The notes under the pieces were generated by a model. That model searched no databases. It was not told where the DNA came from and saw nothing but the letters and a program-made list of their open reading frames with translations. From the NCBI RefSeq assembly GCF_001687105.1, contig NZ_CP014595.1, positions 2,838,171 through 2,902,170 of the forward strand: a stretch of 64,000 nt of DNA. The letters run 5' to 3'. The stretch is from Salipiger sp. CCB-MM3 (GTDB taxonomy: Bacteria > Pseudomonadota > Alphaproteobacteria > Rhodobacterales > Rhodobacteraceae). The position numbers were made by a program, and so were the translations under genes. Shown one piece after another: positions 9,201 through 18,105 of this stretch (position 1 is the first letter of the stretch; every line of letters starts with the position of its first letter).

Positions 9201-9231
9201 AAAGGCGCGGACCTCGGGGTCCGCGCCTTTT
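9201..9231 (+). terminator. Rho-independent terminator of cysE
   Basis: A perfect 13-base stem (AAAGGCGCGGACC with GGTCCGCGCCTTT) around a TCGG loop, ending in TTTT. It sits 25 bases after the cysE stop. Confidence 0.9.
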
Positions 9232-9436
9232 GCGTTGTCGTGGTGACCTGATCCACCCGGAATCAAGGCGAAGCCGCCGGGTGAGCGCCGGCCCGTCCCG
9301 GCGGGCTGGCGCTTTGGCATCCGCGCGCTTGGCTCAGATGTCGTCAGGACTTGGCCTCGATAAACCGCCCATGTCAGACGCTGCAGCGCCACCCCAACGG
9401 GCCAGCGCTCACCCGCCTTGTTCCGGTGCGTGCGGG

Positions 9437-10636
9437 TCACTCCGCCGGCATGACGGCGGGCATGACGCGGCGGGCGCGGCTGCGGCTCTCGAACCATGCC
9501 AGAGCCAGCATTAAGATCCCGCCTGCGGCGAGCGCGGCGCCCACTTGACCCGTTGCGCCCCAGCCATGGCCCGCGGCCAGCGCGCGCCCGGCGAGGAACG
9601 GCCCCAGCGCGTTGGCGGCGTTGAAGGCGGCGTGGTTGAGCGCGGCGGCCAGCGTCTGCGCTTCTCCGGCCACATCCATCAGGCGCATCTGCAGCGGGAT
9701 GGCGAGGCTGGCGGTGGTGCCGAGCAGGAAGATCGACAGGCTCATCATCATCCAATCACCGATCACCACGGTGTAGAGCAGCGACATCAGCACCATGCCC
9801 ACCAGCAGCAGCAGCGCGCCGCCGAGCCGCGACCAATCGGCCAGACGCCCGGCGATGAGGTTGCCGAGCACGCCGCCAAGGCCAAAGCCCGAGAGCGCCG
9901 CCGGGATCGCCCAAGCGGGGGCGGTGGTGGCGTCGAGCATGGCGGCGGAGAAATAGGAGTAGACCGCGAAGACCCCGCCAAAGCCAATGGCACCGATCAT
10001 CAGCGTGCTCCAGACAGCGCGGTTGGCCAGCGCGCCAAGCTCACGCAGCGGGCTCGGCATCGGGCCGGTCTGCACGTTGGGCGCGACGCGGGTGATCATC
10101 AGCGCCGAAGCGGCGGCGATGGCGGCGGTCACGACAAAACACAGACGCCAGCCAAACACCTGACCCGCGGCACCGGCGAGCGGCACTCCGATCACATTGG
10201 CGATGGTCAGCCCCATGAGCACCTGCGCCACGCCGCGCGCCTTGCGGCCCTCGGGCGAGAACTCGGCGGCGAACAGCATCGAGATGCCGAGGAAGGCACC
10301 ATGCGGCAGACCCGAGGCGAAACGCCCGATGATCAGCGTGGTAAGATCGGTGGACATGGAGCTCAGCAGGTTGCCGAGACCAAAGAAAGAGATCAGCAGG
10401 ATCAGCAGCAGCTTGCGCGGGATCATCGAGCCGAGGACGGCCAGCACCGGCGCGCCGACGACGACGCCAAGCGCATAGGCGCTGACCGCGTGGCCGGCTT
10501 CGGGTTCGGTCACCGACAGATCGGCGGCGTAATAGGGCAGCAGCCCCATTGCGGCGAATTCGGAAACGCCGATTGCAAAGGCGCCAAGCGCCAGCGAGAG
10601 GATCGTCAGAACGGCCTGACGGTCTTGGGTAGCCAT
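9437..10636 (-). CDS. MFS transporter, AraJ/YdhP/PbuE-like efflux permease
   Basis: 399 aa with about 12 hydrophobic segments. The first helix pair (GAFAIGVSEFAAMGLLPYYA, then AVSAYALGVVVGAPVLAVLG) is the signature of the AraJ/YdhP drug:H+ antiporter-like subgroup, as is SGLPHGAFLGISMLFAAE. These export sugars, purines or drugs; the substrate cannot be told here. The ATG at 10636 follows CGGAG; an in-frame extension upstream has no site and is ignored. It is transcribed toward cysE, ending about 200 bases from the cysE terminator. Monocistronic. Confidence 0.85.
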   Translation of the reverse strand: MATQDRQAVLTILSLALGAFAIGVSEFAAMGLLPYYAADLSVTEPEAGHAVSAYALGVVVGAPVLAVLGSMIPRKLLLILLISFFGLGNLLSSMSTDLTTLIIGRFASGLPHGAFLGISMLFAAEFSPEGRKARGVAQVLMGLTIANVIGVPLAGAAGQVFGWRLCFVVTAAIAAASALMITRVAPNVQTGPMPSPLRELGALANRAVWSTLMIGAIGFGGVFAVYSYFSAAMLDATTAPAWAIPAALSGFGLGGVLGNLIAGRLADWSRLGGALLLLVGMVLMSLLYTVVIGDWMMMSLSIFLLGTTASLAIPLQMRLMDVAGEAQTLAAALNHAAFNAANALGPFLAGRALAAGHGWGATGQVGAALAAGGILMLALAWFESRSRARRVMPAVMPAE

Positions 10637-10865
10637 GTCACAGCTCCGATGGTCGGAAGTTGGGTTGGACGTGGGTCGTCGAATGCGATGTCGGGAAGCC
10701 TTGGCGGGGCGGGTGTCAAACAGGCATGACAAGCCCGCCGCGACGCAGCATGAGCTTAATCTACGCGAACGGTACATCTTCTCAAGCGACGCCTGCGCAA
10801 GCTCGCCATGCAGCGATTGCATGACGCACGGGCAGCTTTCCGCGCGCCGAGTGCGAGGCCTGAAC

Positions 10866-10900
10866 GGAAAACGGCCCCCGCCGCAAGGGCGAGGGCCGCT
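10866..10900 (-). terminator. terminator of the pdhABC operon
   Basis: GGCCCTCGCCC / GGCGGGGGCC hairpin with one mismatch and a GTTTTCC tail on the minus strand, about 25 bases after the pdhC stop. Confidence 0.75.
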
Positions 10901-10924
10901 GATGTGCTCAGGTTTTGCGGCGGA

Positions 10925-12247
10925 TCAGGCCAGCATCACCATCGGGTTCTCGAGGTTGTCAGCGATGGCCGACAGCAGCTCGGCGCCAAGCGCGCCGTCG
11001 ATGACCCGGTGGTCGACCGAGAGCGTCACCGACATCACGGTGGCCACGGTCAGCTCGCCATCTTCGCCGACAATCGGCTTCTTGACGCCCGCGCCCACGG
11101 CGAGGATCGCGCCATGCGGCGGGTTGATCACCGCGTCGAAGTTGTCGATGCCATACATGCCGAGGTTTGAGATCGCGAAGCTGCCGCCGACATATTCATG
11201 CGGTGCGAGCTTCTTGTTGCGGGCGCGGCCCGCCAGATCCTTCATCTCGGACGAGAGCGCCGACAGCGACTTCATCTCGGCGTCTTTCAGCACCGGGGTG
11301 AAGAGACCGCCTTCGATCGCCACGGCCACGGCCACATCGGAGGGCTTGAGCTTGAAGATGCGGTCGCCTGCCCAGACGGCGTTTGCGTCAGGCACGGACT
11401 GCAGCGCCAGCGCGCAGGCCTTGATGATGAAGTCGTTGACCGAGAGCTTCACGCCGCGCGCTTCCAGCTGCTTGTTGAGCTGGCTGCGGAACTTCAGCAG
11501 CGCGTCGAGCTTGATGTCGCGGCGCAGGTAGAAGTGCGGGATGGTCTGCTTGGCCTCGGTGAGGCGGCTGGCCACCGTCTTGCGCATGCCGTCGAGTTTG
11601 ACCTCTTCGAAGTCGCGCCCGTCGTACATCTTGCGCACCGCGTCCGTGGACGGACCGGCGGGCATGACGGCGGCATCGGCGGCCTTCTTCTCGGCAGGTG
11701 CCGCAGCCTCGGACTTGGCCGGAGCAGCGCCGGGCTTGGCGGCCTCGACGTCGGCTTTGACGATGCGACCGTGCGGGCCGGTGCCTTTGACCTGCGCCAG
11801 GTCGAGCCCCTTGTCCGCCGCGATGCGGCGGGCCAGCGGCGAGGCGAAGATGCGGGTGCCATCGGCAGCGGCGGGCGCTGCCGGGGCAGGGGTTGCGGAG
11901 CCAGCTGCCGGGGTGGCGGCCGCGGCCTTGGCCTCTTCCGCCTTGGGCGCTTCGGCTTTCGCCTCGGGTTTGGCGGCCGAGGTGTCGATGTCGTCGGCGC
12001 TTTCACCTTCTTCGAGCAACACGGCGATGGGGGTGTTCACCTTCACCCCTTCGCTGCCTTCCTCGATGAGGATCTTGCCGATGGTGCCTTCGTCGACGGC
12101 TTCGAACTCCATCGTCGCCTTGTCGGTCTCGATCTCGGCGAGGATGTCGCCGGAGTTGACCGTATCGCCCTCTTTCACCAGCCATTTGGCCAGTGTGCCT
12201 TCCTCCATGGTCGGCGACAGCGCGGGCATCAGGATTTCCGTGGGCAT
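10925..12247 (-). CDS. pdhC: pyruvate dehydrogenase complex E2, dihydrolipoamide acetyltransferase
   Basis: 440 aa. One lipoyl domain (residues 1-80, lipoyl Lys in [11 protein letters not shown]), an Ala/Pro/Lys linker, the E3/E1-binding domain ([29 protein letters not shown]), a second linker, and the acyltransferase core ending with the catalytic [14 protein letters not shown]. It transfers the acetyl group from E1-bound lipoate to CoA. Third gene of pdhA-pdhB-pdhC, 12 bases after pdhB. The lipoyl domain is nearly identical to that of pdhB (6 differences in the first 82 residues). Confidence 0.95.
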   Translation of the reverse strand: MPTEILMPALSPTMEEGTLAKWLVKEGDTVNSGDILAEIETDKATMEFEAVDEGTIGKILIEEGSEGVKVNTPIAVLLEEGESADDIDTSAAKPEAKAEAPKAEEAKAAAATPAAGSATPAPAAPAAADGTRIFASPLARRIAADKGLDLAQVKGTGPHGRIVKADVEAAKPGAAPAKSEAAAPAEKKAADAAVMPAGPSTDAVRKMYDGRDFEEVKLDGMRKTVASRLTEAKQTIPHFYLRRDIKLDALLKFRSQLNKQLEARGVKLSVNDFIIKACALALQSVPDANAVWAGDRIFKLKPSDVAVAVAIEGGLFTPVLKDAEMKSLSALSSEMKDLAGRARNKKLAPHEYVGGSFAISNLGMYGIDNFDAVINPPHGAILAVGAGVKKPIVGEDGELTVATVMSVTLSVDHRVIDGALGAELLSAIADNLENPMVMLA

Positions 12248-12259
12248 GACGCGCTCTCC

Positions 12260-13639
12260 TTACCGGTAGGTGACTTGGCGGACCGCGTCGACCACCTCTG
12301 CGGTGGTGATCAGCGCGTGCTTTTCGAGGTTCGCCGCATAGGGCATGGGCACGTCCTTGCCGGTGCAGTTGATCACCGGAGCGTCGAGCCAGTCGAAAGC
12401 GTTCTGCATGATGTAGGCCGACAGGTGGTTGCCGATCGAGCCGACGGGCCAGCCTTCTTCCACGGTCACGCAGCGGTTGGTCTTCTTCACCGACTCGATG
12501 ACGGTGCCATAGTCGATCGGGCGCAGGGTGCGCAGGTCGATGACCTCGGCCGAGATGCCGTCTTCCGCCAGCTTCTCCGCCGCCTCGAGGGCGTAGGTCA
12601 TGCCGATGCCGAAGGACACGATGGTGACATCTTCGCCTTCGCGCCAGATGCGGGCCTTGCCGAAGGGCACGGTGAAATCATCCATCACCGGCACATCGAA
12701 GGAGCGGCCGTAGAGGATTTCGTTCTCGAGGAAGATCACCGGGTTGGGATCGCGGATCGCCGATTTGAGCAGGCCTTTGGCGTCCGAGGCCGAGTAGGGC
12801 ATCGCCACCTTGAGGCCGGGCACCATCGCGTACCATGCCGCGTAGTCCTGGGAGTGCTGCGCGCCGACGCGGGCCGCCGCGCCGTTCGGGCCGCGGAACA
12901 CCATGGGCGCACCCATCTGGCCGCCGGACATGTAGAGCGTCTTGGCCGCCGAGTTGATGATGTGGTCAATCGCCTGCATGGCGAAGTTGAAGGTCATGAA
13001 CTCGACGATGGGCTTGAGCCCGCCGAAGGCCGCGCCGACGCCGATACCGGCAAAGCCGTGCTCGGTGATCGGCGTGTCGATCACCCGCTTGGAGCCGAAC
13101 TCGTCGAGCAGGCCCTGGGTCACCTTATAGGCGCCCTGATACTCGGCCACTTCCTCGCCCATGACGAAGACATTGGCGTCCGAGCGCATTTCCTCGGCCA
13201 TGGCGTCGCGCAGCGCTTCGCGCACGGTCTGCTGCTTGAGCTCGGTGCCCTCGGGCCAGTCGGGCTCGACCGCTTTGGCCTTGGGCGTTGCGGGGGCGGA
13301 GGCGGGGGCCGCCTCTGCCGGAGCCGCGGGGGCTTCTTCGGCGGCTGCCGGAGCGGCGTCGCCACCCGAGGAGGTCTCGATCGACGAGGCGTCTTCGCCT
13401 TCCTCGACCAGCACGGCGATCGGGGTGTTGACCTTCACGCCTTCGGTGCCTTCCTCGATGAGGATCTTGCCGACGATGCCTTCATCGACCGCTTCGAACT
13501 CCATCGTGGCCTTGTCGGTCTCGATCTCGGCGAGAATGTCGCCCGAGGTGACGGTGTCGCCTTCCTTGACCAGCCATTTGGCCAGCGTGCCCTCTTCCAT
13601 GGTCGGCGAGAGCGCGGGCATGAGAATTTCGGTTGCCAT
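12260..13639 (-). CDS. pdhB: pyruvate dehydrogenase E1 component beta subunit with N-terminal lipoyl domain
   Basis: 459 aa, about 130 longer than a plain E1-beta because an added lipoyl domain occupies residues 1-82, followed by an Ala/Pro/Glu linker to about residue 135. The transketolase-like part then begins ([17 protein letters not shown]) and continues with [20 protein letters not shown] and a C-terminal transketolase domain ([19 protein letters not shown]). Lipoylated E1-beta is known from several alphaproteobacteria. It pairs with PdhA to decarboxylate pyruvate. Gap of 20 bases from pdhA. Confidence 0.95.
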   Translation of the reverse strand: MATEILMPALSPTMEEGTLAKWLVKEGDTVTSGDILAEIETDKATMEFEAVDEGIVGKILIEEGTEGVKVNTPIAVLVEEGEDASSIETSSGGDAAPAAAEEAPAAPAEAAPASAPATPKAKAVEPDWPEGTELKQQTVREALRDAMAEEMRSDANVFVMGEEVAEYQGAYKVTQGLLDEFGSKRVIDTPITEHGFAGIGVGAAFGGLKPIVEFMTFNFAMQAIDHIINSAAKTLYMSGGQMGAPMVFRGPNGAAARVGAQHSQDYAAWYAMVPGLKVAMPYSASDAKGLLKSAIRDPNPVIFLENEILYGRSFDVPVMDDFTVPFGKARIWREGEDVTIVSFGIGMTYALEAAEKLAEDGISAEVIDLRTLRPIDYGTVIESVKKTNRCVTVEEGWPVGSIGNHLSAYIMQNAFDWLDAPVINCTGKDVPMPYAANLEKHALITTAEVVDAVRQVTYR

Positions 13640-13659
13640 ATGCGTCTAGTCCTTCTGCC

Positions 13660-14682
13660 TCAGGCCTCTACCGCGTCGCCTTGCGGCACTTCGTCGGCAT
13701 AGATGTCGGTCCACAGCTCTTCCAGAGCGGGCTCCGGGCTCTCTTTCGAGAACTCCGCCGAGGCGTTGACGATGTCCTTGATTTCCTTGTCGATGGCCTT
13801 GAGGTCATCTTCCGAAGCGTGCTTGCCCTGCAGCAGCAGGTCGCGCACGTTCTGGATCGGGTCGCGCTCGTCGCGCATCTTCTGCACTTCCTCGCGGGTC
13901 CGGTATTTCGCCGGGTCCGACATGGAGTGGCCGCGGTAGCGGTAGGTCTTGATCTCGAGGATGTAGGGGCCCTTGCCGGCGCGGCAGTGCGCCACCGCCT
14001 TTTCGCCGGCTTCCTTGACCGCCAGCACGTCCATACCGTCGACCAGTTCGCCCGGGATGCCGAAGGGCGCGCCGCGGGTGTAGATCTCGTCGGTGGAGGT
14101 CGAGCGCTTCTGCGAGGTGCCCATGGCGTATTGGTTGTTCTCGATCACGAACACCACCGGCAGCTTCCAGATCGAGGCCATGTTGAAGGTCTCATAGACC
14201 TGGCCCTGGTTGGCAGCGCCGTCGCCGAAATAGGTGAAGGTCACGCGGGAGTTGTCGAGATAGGCATCGGCAAAGGCGAGACCGGCGCCAAGCGGCACCT
14301 GCGCGCCGACGATGCCGTGGCCGCCGTAGAAATGCTTCTCGCGGCTGAACATGTGCATCGAGCCGCCCTTACCCTTGGAATAGCCGCCTTCGCGGCCGGT
14401 CAGCTCGGCCATCACGCCGTTCGGGTCCATGCCGCAGGCGAGCATGTGGCCGTGGTCGCGATAGGAGGTGACGCGCTTGTCGCCTTCCTCCGCTGCGGCC
14501 TCGAGGCCGACGACAACGGCTTCCTGACCGATGTATAGGTGACAGAACCCACCGATGAGCCCCATGCCATACAGCTGACCCGCCTTCTCTTCGAAGCGGC
14601 GGATGAGCAGCATGTCACGATAGTATTGCTTGAGCTCTTCGGGCGAGACGTTCGGCTTGGCGGCTGGTTTCCGGGCGGCCAT
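13660..14682 (-). CDS. pdhA: pyruvate dehydrogenase E1 component alpha subunit
   Basis: 340 aa. Thiamine diphosphate binding motif GDGAANQGQVYETFNMA and flanking segments GGHGIVGAQVPLGAGLAFA and YRYRGHSMSDPAKYRTREEV (phosphorylation-loop region of the family) are all present. The ATG at 14682 is 8-10 bases behind GGGAGGAG; a TTG four codons upstream overlaps this site and is unlikely. First gene of the operon; a long leader of about 300 bases with a repeat element and hairpin lies upstream. Confidence 0.95.
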   Translation of the reverse strand: MAARKPAAKPNVSPEELKQYYRDMLLIRRFEEKAGQLYGMGLIGGFCHLYIGQEAVVVGLEAAAEEGDKRVTSYRDHGHMLACGMDPNGVMAELTGREGGYSKGKGGSMHMFSREKHFYGGHGIVGAQVPLGAGLAFADAYLDNSRVTFTYFGDGAANQGQVYETFNMASIWKLPVVFVIENNQYAMGTSQKRSTSTDEIYTRGAPFGIPGELVDGMDVLAVKEAGEKAVAHCRAGKGPYILEIKTYRYRGHSMSDPAKYRTREEVQKMRDERDPIQNVRDLLLQGKHASEDDLKAIDKEIKDIVNASAEFSKESPEPALEELWTDIYADEVPQGDAVEA

Positions 14683-14870
14683 TAGCGCTCCTCCCAACTT
14701 AGTTTAGTGTTAAACTTTCTCACACAGTAAAGCCCTGACACGTCAGTGTCAAAGGGCGCTGGCGGCTGTTGCGGGAAAAAGTGGTGCGGGCCGGGCTCAG
14801 GGCAAGCGGGTGGCGAAACCCCGCCGGCGCGCGCCGCTGCCTGCGCGGCGCTCGGACGGACTGTTGCGAT

Positions 14871-14983
14871 ATGCGTATTTGGAAAGAGAAGAAGCCCTCT
14901 GAGGCGCTCTCCCCGGGGCTTCTTCTCTTCAAAAATACGCCGGGGGAGCGCGCAGCGTAGCGGCGGGCGGGGGCGGAGCCCCT
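14871..14983 (-). repeat. composite intergenic element, copy 1 (behind ftsB)
   Basis: On the minus strand, 37 bases after the ftsB stop, a GGGGCTCCGCCCC-type hairpin is followed by GC-rich sequence, CTCCCCCGGCGTATTT and TTGAAGAGAAGAAG. A second, opposed half copy (CGTATTTGGAAAGAGAAGAAG, 14874-14894) makes the end palindromic. Same architecture as the copies near 17.9, 19.2, 28.8, 48.3 and 61.1 kb. The remainder of the 337-base gap 14683-15019 holds the pdhA leader and nothing else I recognise. Confidence 0.75.
14874..14939 (-). terminator. long hairpin, probable terminator of ftsB
   Basis: Arms 14874-14897 and 14916-14939 pair over about 24 bases (CGTATTTGGAAAGAGAAGAAGCCC against its near-complement) around an 18-base centre that contains CCCCGGGG. 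On either strand the stem ends in an A/T-rich part. Placed between ftsB and pdhA, both on the minus strand. Confidence 0.6.
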
Positions 14984-15019
14984 AGATCGGTAGGGTTGGA
15001 TGGAGTGCCGCGGCGGGCC

Positions 15020-15319
15020 TTAGCGCACGACGATTTCGTCCGAGCGGATCATTCCCAGAACGTCGCGGGCCTGCTGGTCGAGCAGGTCGAGATCGAGAAA
15101 ATCATCCGACAGGCGGCGAGTGAGGTTTTCCATATGAGCCACCTCGGTGTTGAGCCGGTCAAGCTCGGCGGTCAGCCGGTCGCCCTCGACCTCGATCTCG
15201 GCGCGGCGGAACACGCCATAGTCGCCCTGAACCGCAGCAAAGGTGAAATAGCCTGCAAGGCTCACCGCGATACTCGCGAAAATCAGGCCGCCAAAGGCCG
15301 GTTTGCGTCTGCCCGTCAT
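15020..15319 (-). CDS. ftsB: cell division protein FtsB / DivIC family septum formation initiator
   Basis: 99 aa. One transmembrane segment near the N-terminus (FGGLIFASIAVSLAGYFTFA) and then a coiled coil (RAEIEVEGDRLTAELDRLN, VAHMENLTRRL) with the family's C-terminal LLDQQARDVLGMIRSDEIVV. FtsB joins FtsL and FtsQ in the divisome at the inner membrane. The ATG at 15319 gives the family's usual length; an upstream in-frame start would add 13 residues with no good ribosome site. Lies upstream of the pdh operon as in many Rhodobacterales, separated by a strong hairpin. Confidence 0.88.
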   Translation of the reverse strand: MTGRRKPAFGGLIFASIAVSLAGYFTFAAVQGDYGVFRRAEIEVEGDRLTAELDRLNTEVAHMENLTRRLSDDFLDLDLLDQQARDVLGMIRSDEIVVR

Positions 15320-15473
15320 GAAAATTGGGTCCTGCTCAAAGGTCGTACCGCTCTGCACTCTGCCGCGGCCCCTCGTTCGTGCGGGGGCCTTCCGGCGCAG
15401 AAACTATGCCACAGGCGAATCGTGTTGGGAATGCTTGCCGGTGCCGGGGGCGGGCGCGGGCCCGGAATTTGCC

Positions 15474-15503
15474 GCTTTTCCCGGCGGGTGTGCCGGGAAA
15501 AGC
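15474..15503. repeat. perfect 12-base inverted repeat between ftsB and pgk
   Basis: GCTTTTCCCGGC and its exact complement around a six-base GGGTGT loop, in the 221-base gap behind pgk. There is no T-run after the stem on either strand, so it may be a processing or weak terminator hairpin for pgk. Confidence 0.6.
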
Positions 15504-15540
15504 GCAGTTGCGGTGGCCAGTTACCGCCGCTTTCCGCCTG

Positions 15541-16719
15541 TTACCCTAGTGCTGCGACACCGGGCAGGGTCTTGCCTTCCATCCATTCGAGGAAGGCGCC
15601 GCCCGCGGTGGAGATATAGGTGAAATCCTCCGACGCGCCGGCCTTGTTGAGCGCCGCCACCGTGTCGCCGCCACCGGCGACCGAGACCAGCTCGCCCTGC
15701 GCGGTGCGCTTGGCGGCAAATTTGGCCGCGGCATTGGTGGCCGCATCGAAGGGGGCGATCTCGAAGGCGCCAAGCGGGCCGTTCCAGATCAGCGTCTCGG
15801 CGCGGCCGATGGCCTGCTCGACGTGGGCCACGCTGTCGGGACCGGCGTCGAGGATCATCGCATCCGCGGGGCAGGCCTCGGCGGGCACCACTTCCGACGG
15901 CGCGTTTTCACGGAACTCGCGCGCCACCACCACGTCGCGCGGCAGCAGGATCTCGCAGCCCGCCGCGGCGGCCTTCTCGGCGATTTCGAGGGCGGTGCCG
16001 GTCATCTCATGCTCGCAGAGCGACTTGCCCACGTCCACGCCCTGCGCGGCAAGGAAGGTGTTGGCCATGCCGCCGCCGATCACCAGCATGTCGACCTTTT
16101 CCACCAGATTGCCCAGCAGGTCGAGCTTGGTCGACACTTTCGCGCCGCCGACCACCGCCAGCACCGGGCGCTTGGGGTTGCCCAGAGCCGCCTCGAGCGC
16201 TTCCAGTTCGGCCTGCATCAGCCGTCCGGCGCAGGCCGGCAGCAGATGCGCCAGCGCGGCGGTGGAGGCATGGGCGCGGTGCGCCGCCGAGAAGGCATCG
16301 TTGCAATAGACATCGCCAAGCGCGGCATAGCGCTGCGCCAGCGCCTCGTCGTTCTTTTCCTCACCGGGCTCGAAGCGGGTGTTTTCCAGCAGCACGATCT
16401 GGCCCTCGCCGCAGCCGTCGATCACCGCCGCGGCCTCGTCGAGCGTGGCGAAATTGACGGTGGTGCCAAAGGCGGCCTCGAGCGCGGGCACCAGCATTTT
16501 CAGCGACATCTCGGGCACAACCTTGCCCTTGGGGCGGCCGAAATGGGCGAGCAGCACCGGCGTGCCGCCGCGCGACAGGATGTCCTGCACGGTGGGGGCC
16601 ACGCGCTCGATCCGGGTTGCATCGGTGACCACGCCGCCATCCACCGGCACGTTGATGTCGACACGGGTCAGCACGCGCTTGCCGCTCAGGTCCATGTCGT
16701 CGAGTGTCTTCCAGGCCAT
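15541..16719 (-). CDS. pgk: phosphoglycerate kinase
   Basis: 392 aa, full length. N-terminal substrate motif ([30 protein letters not shown]), the hinge and nucleotide-binding parts ([25 protein letters not shown] in the form [16 protein letters not shown]) and the C-terminal [27 protein letters not shown] are present. It makes ATP from 1,3-bisphosphoglycerate in glycolysis, or the reverse in gluconeogenesis. ATG at 16719 follows AGGAGG. Divergent from the cyclophilin pair with a shared 160-base promoter region. Confidence 0.97.
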   Translation of the reverse strand: MAWKTLDDMDLSGKRVLTRVDINVPVDGGVVTDATRIERVAPTVQDILSRGGTPVLLAHFGRPKGKVVPEMSLKMLVPALEAAFGTTVNFATLDEAAAVIDGCGEGQIVLLENTRFEPGEEKNDEALAQRYAALGDVYCNDAFSAAHRAHASTAALAHLLPACAGRLMQAELEALEAALGNPKRPVLAVVGGAKVSTKLDLLGNLVEKVDMLVIGGGMANTFLAAQGVDVGKSLCEHEMTGTALEIAEKAAAAGCEILLPRDVVVAREFRENAPSEVVPAEACPADAMILDAGPDSVAHVEQAIGRAETLIWNGPLGAFEIAPFDAATNAAAKFAAKRTAQGELVSVAGGGDTVAALNKAGASEDFTYISTAGGAFLEWMEGKTLPGVAALG

Positions 16720-16879
16720 TCTGGTCCTCCTGATCTCGTCCTTGCCCAAAGGTCTGCCCCGAGCGGCCCCAGAGGTCAATGCAACACAAGAGCTTGCGCT
16801 GTTTGAGCGCGCGCCCGACTTGGCATTCGGAGCGGGGCAGACTAAATCTCGGCCAGCACTTGCCATAGGGAGTATCGAC

Positions 16880-17386
16880 ATGGCCGAGATCAAGGACCCC
16901 GAGAACACCATTCTCATCGAGCTGAAAGGTGGCACCGTCACCATCGAGCTGCTGCCCGACGTGGCCCCCAAACACGCCGAGCGCATGAAGGAACTGGCGC
17001 GCGCGGGCGAGTATGACAACGTCTGTTTCCACCGCGTGATCGACGGTTTCATGGCGCAGACCGGCGATGTCGAGCATGGCGACATGGAAGACGGTTTCAA
17101 CCTGCGCCGCGCCGGCACTGGCGGCTCGGACCTGCCGGACCTGCCGGCGGAGTTCTCGAAACTGCCGCATGACCGGGGCACGCTGGGCGCCGCGCGCTCG
17201 ATGAACCCGAACTCGGCCAACTCGCAGTTCTTCATCAACTTCAAGGACAACCACTTCCTCAACGGCCAGTACACCGTCTATGGCCGGGTTGTCGAAGGCA
17301 TGGAGCATGTGGACGCGATCACCCGCGGCGAGCCGCCTGCCGAGCCCGACCGGATGATCTCGGTGAAGGTGGCTGCAGATGCGTAA
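16880..17386 (+). CDS. peptidyl-prolyl cis-trans isomerase, cyclophilin type, cytoplasmic
   Basis: 168 aa, no signal peptide. The cyclophilin core is intact: [14 protein letters not shown] (catalytic Arg), GTGGSD, and [14 protein letters not shown], followed by [15 protein letters not shown]. It speeds proline isomerisation during protein folding in the cytoplasm. The start codon at 16880 comes after a weak GGGAG site. It overlaps the next, exported cyclophilin by eight bases, so both are one transcription unit. This gene resembles ppiB; I give no symbol because two paralogues sit side by side. Confidence 0.92.
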   Translation: MAEIKDPENTILIELKGGTVTIELLPDVAPKHAERMKELARAGEYDNVCFHRVIDGFMAQTGDVEHGDMEDGFNLRRAGTGGSDLPDLPAEFSKLPHDRGTLGAARSMNPNSANSQFFINFKDNHFLNGQYTVYGRVVEGMEHVDAITRGEPPAEPDRMISVKVAADA

Positions 17387-17927
17387 GCTGGCGCTGCTGC
17401 TTTCGGTGCTGGCCTCGCCCGCGCTGGCGGCGGGGCTCGACGTGCAGGTCGAAGGCGAGGGCGCCAATGGCACCTTCCACATCGAACTGTTCGACGATGT
17501 CGCGCCCGAGGCCTCGGCCCGGCTGACCGAACTGGCGAAATCCGGCGCTTATGATGGCGTGGTGTTTCACCGGGTGATCGACGGCTTCATGGCGCAGACC
17601 GGCGACGTGCAATACGGCAAGCTGGGCGAGGACCTGCGCATGGCGGGCACCGGCGGCTCGGACATGGATGATCTGCCGGCGGAGTTCTCGGACAAATCGT
17701 TCGAGCGCGGCGTGGTCGGCATGGCCCGCTCGCAAAACCCCAACTCGGCCAACTCGCAGTTCTTCATCATGTTCGCCCCGGCGCCGCATCTGAACGGCCA
17801 GTACACGGTGGTGGGCGAGGTGACCTCGGGCATGGAAGTGGTCGACGCGATCAAGCGCGGCGAAGGCCGCAATGGCGCGGTGATCGGCAAGCCCGACGTG
17901 ATGACCTCGGTGAGCGTGACCGAGTAA
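17379..17927 (+). CDS. peptidyl-prolyl cis-trans isomerase, cyclophilin type, exported
   Basis: 182 aa. Begins with a Sec signal peptide ([19 protein letters not shown], likely cut after ALA), so it should act in the periplasm. The core repeats that of the upstream paralogue ([42 protein letters not shown]), pointing to a tandem duplication followed by gain of a signal peptide. Translation is probably coupled to the upstream gene through the eight-base overlap. A terminator follows after about 85 bases. Confidence 0.92.
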   Translation: MRKLALLLSVLASPALAAGLDVQVEGEGANGTFHIELFDDVAPEASARLTELAKSGAYDGVVFHRVIDGFMAQTGDVQYGKLGEDLRMAGTGGSDMDDLPAEFSDKSFERGVVGMARSQNPNSANSQFFIMFAPAPHLNGQYTVVGEVTSGMEVVDAIKRGEGRNGAVIGKPDVMTSVSVTE

Positions 17928-17936
17928 GCCTTGCGC

Positions 17937-18014
17937 TGGGGAGGGGCGCTGCCCCTCTTGCCCTGCGGGCAATTCACCCGGGAGTTCTTGGGGCGTATTT
18001 GCGAAGAGAAGAAG
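17937..18014 (+). repeat. composite intergenic element, copy 2 (behind the cyclophilin pair)
   Basis: Ten bases after the stop: GAGGGGCGCTGCCCCTC palindrome, then GCCCTGCGGGC hairpin, a CCCGGGAG stretch, and GGCGTATTT followed by GCGAAGAGAAGAAG. Runs straight into a terminator stem. Confidence 0.75.
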
Positions 18015-18046
18015 GGCTGGGCACCGCGCGGTGGCCGGCCCTTTTT
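18012..18046 (+). terminator. terminator after the cyclophilin genes
   Basis: GGGCTGG / CCGGCCC type stem with an inner CACCGCGCGGTG palindrome and a following CTTTTTC. It begins where the purine tract of repeat copy 2 ends. Confidence 0.75.
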
Positions 18047-18105
18047 CATTTGCGGGTGTTAGGGCAGGTGCGTCGCGGCTGTCAACGCACCGAGGCGCTT
18101 GGCTA

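Noticed and set aside
11198-13702. 834-codon open frame on the + strand opposite pdhB and pdhC
   Set aside because: It is antisense to two full-length, clearly recognised genes; His/Arg/Gly-rich composition is typical of frames mirrored from GC-rich codons.
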